DNA of 35,680 bases, taken from NCBI GenBank assembly GCA_016933175.1, contig JAFGBK010000095.1, forward strand, positions 1 through 35,680, written 5' to 3'. Positions 34,096 through 35,680 of this stretch are shown one piece after another (within the stretch, counting starts at the first letter, position 1; every line of letters begins with the position of its first letter). This DNA is from Candidatus Krumholzibacteriota bacterium (GTDB lineage Bacteria > Krumholzibacteriota > Krumholzibacteriia > JACNKJ01). The notes beneath the pieces were generated by a model that saw nothing but the letters and a program-made list of their open reading frames with translations, ran no database searches and was not told the origin of the DNA. Position numbers and translations under genes: made by a program.

Positions 34096-34838
34096 GCGTC
34101 CACGTCCCAGGCGCCGCGCAGGCGCAGGTCCAGGCCCAGGTGGACCAGGACGCGGTCCACCACGAAGTCCACCAGGTCGGCCACGGCGACCGGGCTCGCC
34201 TCGCCGCCACCCGCGTTCCCGTCGCCGCCCGGCGCCTCGCCCTCGCCGCCGCCCGCGGCGGCGGTCCCCGCGGGGTAGAAGCCCGGGCTGGCAGGCAGCA
34301 GCACGGCCCCCGCCCGCGCGAGGCGCAGCATGTTCTCCAGGTGGATGGCGCTCAGGGGCGTCTCGCGGGGCACGAGGACCAGGGGGCGCCGCTCCTTGAG
34401 GCAGACGTCCGCGGCCCGCGTGACGAGGCAGTCGCTCACCCCCGCGGCGATGCGCCCCAGGGTGCCCATGGAACAGGGCAGGACGGCCATGGGCCAGGCC
34501 GGACCGCTGCCGCTGGCCGCCGGGCAGCGGTAGTCGTTGGGGGCCCAGCGGCGGGCCAGGGGCCCGCCGTCACGCGCGGCGCGGGCCGGGCGACCGGCGC
34601 CGCCGCCCGCCCGCTCGAGGCCGGCGCCCGCGGGGAGGGGCTCGCCGTAGATGTCGGCCAGGAGGTCGTCCAGAGAGCGGCCCAGCTCGGCGCGGCACAG
34701 GTTGTCGGCGTTGCGGCTGGCCACCAGCTCGACGCCGGTGCCGTCCGCCGCCAGCGCATCCAGCAGGCGCATGGCGTAGGGCATGCCGCTGGCCCCGGTC
34801 AGGGCCACCACGATGCGAGTGGACGCTTGCTTGGCCAT
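34092..34838 (-). CDS. ubiX: UbiX-family flavin prenyltransferase with extra loops
   Basis: A 248-residue UbiX/Pad1-type protein that prenylates FMN to make the cofactor of UbiD-type decarboxylases. Motifs: VALTGASGMPYAMRLLDAL (11-29), the 'ASRNAD' strand, 'PCSMGTLGRIAAGVSDCLVTRAADVCLKERRPLVLVPRETPLS' elements (121-163) and PASPGFYP (182-189). The family is usually about 190-200 residues. This one has two low-complexity insertions, around 66-97 (Gly/Ala/Arg-rich) and 190-215 (Gly/Glu-rich). The second replaces the short loop before 'DLVDFVVDRVLVHLG'. Next to mqnP it probably serves a UbiD-type decarboxylase of menaquinone synthesis (MqnM role); that decarboxylase is not in the window. ATG 34838 has GGGGAGG upstream. 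Confidence 0.88.
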   Translation of the reverse strand: MAKQASTRIVVALTGASGMPYAMRLLDALAADGTGVELVASRNADNLCRAELGRSLDDLLADIYGEPLPAGAGLERAGGGAGRPARAARDGGPLARRWAPNDYRCPAASGSGPAWPMAVLPCSMGTLGRIAAGVSDCLVTRAADVCLKERRPLVLVPRETPLSAIHLENMLRLARAGAVLLPASPGFYPAGTAAAGGGEGEAPGGDGNAGGGEASPVAVADLVDFVVDRVLVHLGLDLRLRGAWDVDA

Positions 34839-34856
34839 GGAGACCTCCCCGCGCCG

Positions 34857-34862
34857 AGCATA
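34857..34862 (-). promoter_or_regulatory. Candidate -10 for ubiX-mqnP
   Basis: TATGCT on the minus strand, 18 bases before the ubiX-like start. The same hexamer serves as the -10 before the heparinase gene. The -35 at 17 bp (CTGCAT) is poor. Confidence 0.35.
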
Positions 34863-34921
34863 GCAGGGCGGAGGCCGCGATGCAGCCCCCGCCCTGCGTG
34901 CCGGGTGTCGTCGCCGTCCGC

Positions 34922-34950
34922 GGCGGCGCCTGCGCCCCGCCGGCGCCGCC
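34922..34950 (-). terminator. Hairpin after the glutamine synthetase gene
   Basis: GGCGGCGCC and GGCGCCGCC form a perfect 9-bp stem with an 11-base loop, 11 bases past the glutamine synthetase stop. No T tract. It separates that gene from the ubiX promoter. Confidence 0.4.
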
Positions 34951-34961
34951 CGCGCGAGCGA

Positions 34962-35680
34962 CTAGAAGGAGTTCCAGAGCATCTGGTTCGTCACCTCGTG
35001 GTGGAACATGATCTCCGCCCGCTTGATGCGCTTGCCCAGGTCCCTGGGACAGCGGTCGGCCACGGCCTGCTTGACCTCCAGGTACTTGGCGTGGGTGTCG
35101 GCGCCGAGGATCTCCTGCAGGAAGGCGCTGCGCCGGAAGCTGGCCATGGCGTCGTAGATGTTGCCAGGCAGAACCCGCTTGCGCACGCGCTTGGGCTTGG
35201 GCGCGTCGGGATCGGGCTCGGGGCCCTCCAGGCCCGTGCGCAGCAGGGCGTAGATGAGCATGTAGGGATTGGCGTCCGGGCCCACCGACCGCACCTCGAT
35301 GCGCTGGCTGAGTTCGCCGGCCAGGGGGATGCGGATCATGGCGGTGCGGTCCGTGGGCGAGGCCAGGATCTCGTTGGGCGCCTCGAAGGCGGGGTCCAGG
35401 CGGCGGTAGGCGTTGACGCTGGCGTTGAGGACCAGGCAGAGATCCTCGGCGTTGTGCAGGACGCGCCGGATGAACGCGTGGCCCGTGCCGGAGAGCTTGT
35501 ACTCGCCGCCGGCATCCCAGAACAGGTTCCGCCCCTCTCGCGAGAGGCTGATGTTCGTGTGCATCCCGCTGCCGTTGATGCCGGTGACGGGCTTGGGCAG
35601 GAAGGAAGCCGTCATGCCCATGCGCTGCGCCACCTGCCTGCAGAGCAGCTTGTAGAGCTGGATGCGGTCGGCGGCGATGA
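34962..35680 (-). CDS. Glutamine synthetase, C-terminal part
   Basis: An open frame enters from the right edge and ends at TAG 34962; about 239 residues are visible, the C-terminal half of the catalytic domain. Conserved parts are 'FLPKPVTGINGSGMHTNISL' (the KP...NGSGMH.H.S motif), 'NAYRRLDPAFEAPNEI', 'DRTAMIRIPLAGELSQRIEVRSVGPDANPYMLIYALLRTGLEG' split over two active-site strands, and a C-terminal tail 'KRAEIMFHHEVTNQMLWNSF'. The N-x-Y-K/R-R-L and R-x-E-x-R-x-P/G-x-x-x-NPY elements are those of GlnA-type enzymes, which make glutamine from glutamate, ammonia and ATP. The C-terminus lacks an obvious Tyr adenylylation site in the usual place, so the GlnA subtype is open. The true start lies outside the window. 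Confidence 0.92.
   Translation of the reverse strand, partial: IAADRIQLYKLLCRQVAQRMGMTASFLPKPVTGINGSGMHTNISLSREGRNLFWDAGGEYKLSGTGHAFIRRVLHNAEDLCLVLNASVNAYRRLDPAFEAPNEILASPTDRTAMIRIPLAGELSQRIEVRSVGPDANPYMLIYALLRTGLEGPEPDPDAPKPKRVRKRVLPGNIYDAMASFRRSAFLQEILGADTHAKYLEVKQAVADRCPRDLGKRIKRAEIMFHHEVTNQMLWNSF

Overview
The window is a very GC-rich, gene-dense piece of a bacterial chromosome with strong G/C bias at third codon positions. No tRNA, rRNA, CRISPR array, transposase or phage gene was seen. A Wzz/Wzy-type surface polysaccharide locus, several lipoprotein signals, a periplasmic phosphate-binding protein and futalosine-type menaquinone genes suggest a diderm bacterium. It could belong to a poorly cultured high-GC lineage (FCB-group, Eisenbacteria/Krumholzibacteria or deltaproteobacterial type), but I cannot fix the phylum from sequence alone.

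Layout. Positions 1-390 (minus) hold the N-terminus of a secreted WD40/PD40-type protein. Positions 551-4427 (plus) encode an FHA-GAF-PP2C signalling phosphatase, a DAHP synthase (aroF) and a degenerate TrpD-like protein. Positions 4446-13174 form a polysaccharide region: a glucuronyl C5-epimerase and a heparinase II/III-family lipoprotein (minus, overlapping), a divergent asparagine-synthase-like protein, a membrane glycosyltransferase (minus), then a Wzz-like chain-length protein and an O-antigen ligase/polymerase-like protein (plus, overlapping). The pairing of uronate epimerase and uronate lyase points to a uronic-acid polymer. Positions 13230-17169 (plus) are a run of an OPT oligopeptide transporter, a single-domain ChrA-like transporter, a small membrane protein and a BtpA-family protein. 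Positions 17166-24199 (minus) carry a complete phosphate regulon read phoB-phoR-pstS-pstC-pstA-pstB-phoU. Both phoB and pstS are preceded by three-copy arrays of a CTTTAC-like hexamer at exactly 11-bp spacing, read as PHO boxes.

Positions 24322-24786 (minus) encode an unrecognised protein, and 24954-26045 (plus) a histidinol-phosphate aminotransferase. Positions 26233-29370 (plus) are a tightly packed set of four membrane proteins of unknown function, bounded by hairpins and with its own promoter; this is the best candidate for an undescribed system. Positions 29464-30711 encode a GT4 glycosyltransferase. Positions 30766-34838 (minus) hold menaquinone genes of the futalosine route: a UbiX-type flavin prenyltransferase, a UbiA-type prenyltransferase (mqnP), chorismate dehydratase (mqnA) and an amidohydrolase probably acting as aminodeoxyfutalosine deaminase. 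The right edge carries the C-terminal half of a glutamine synthetase.

Two window-wide habits stand out. Several operon junctions are GTGA, where a GTG start overlaps the previous TGA stop. Six promoters share a -10 region of the form CTA(G/T)NNTG, most with a recognisable -35 at 17-18 bp. Functional calls are by recognition of motifs and family knowledge; no database search was run.
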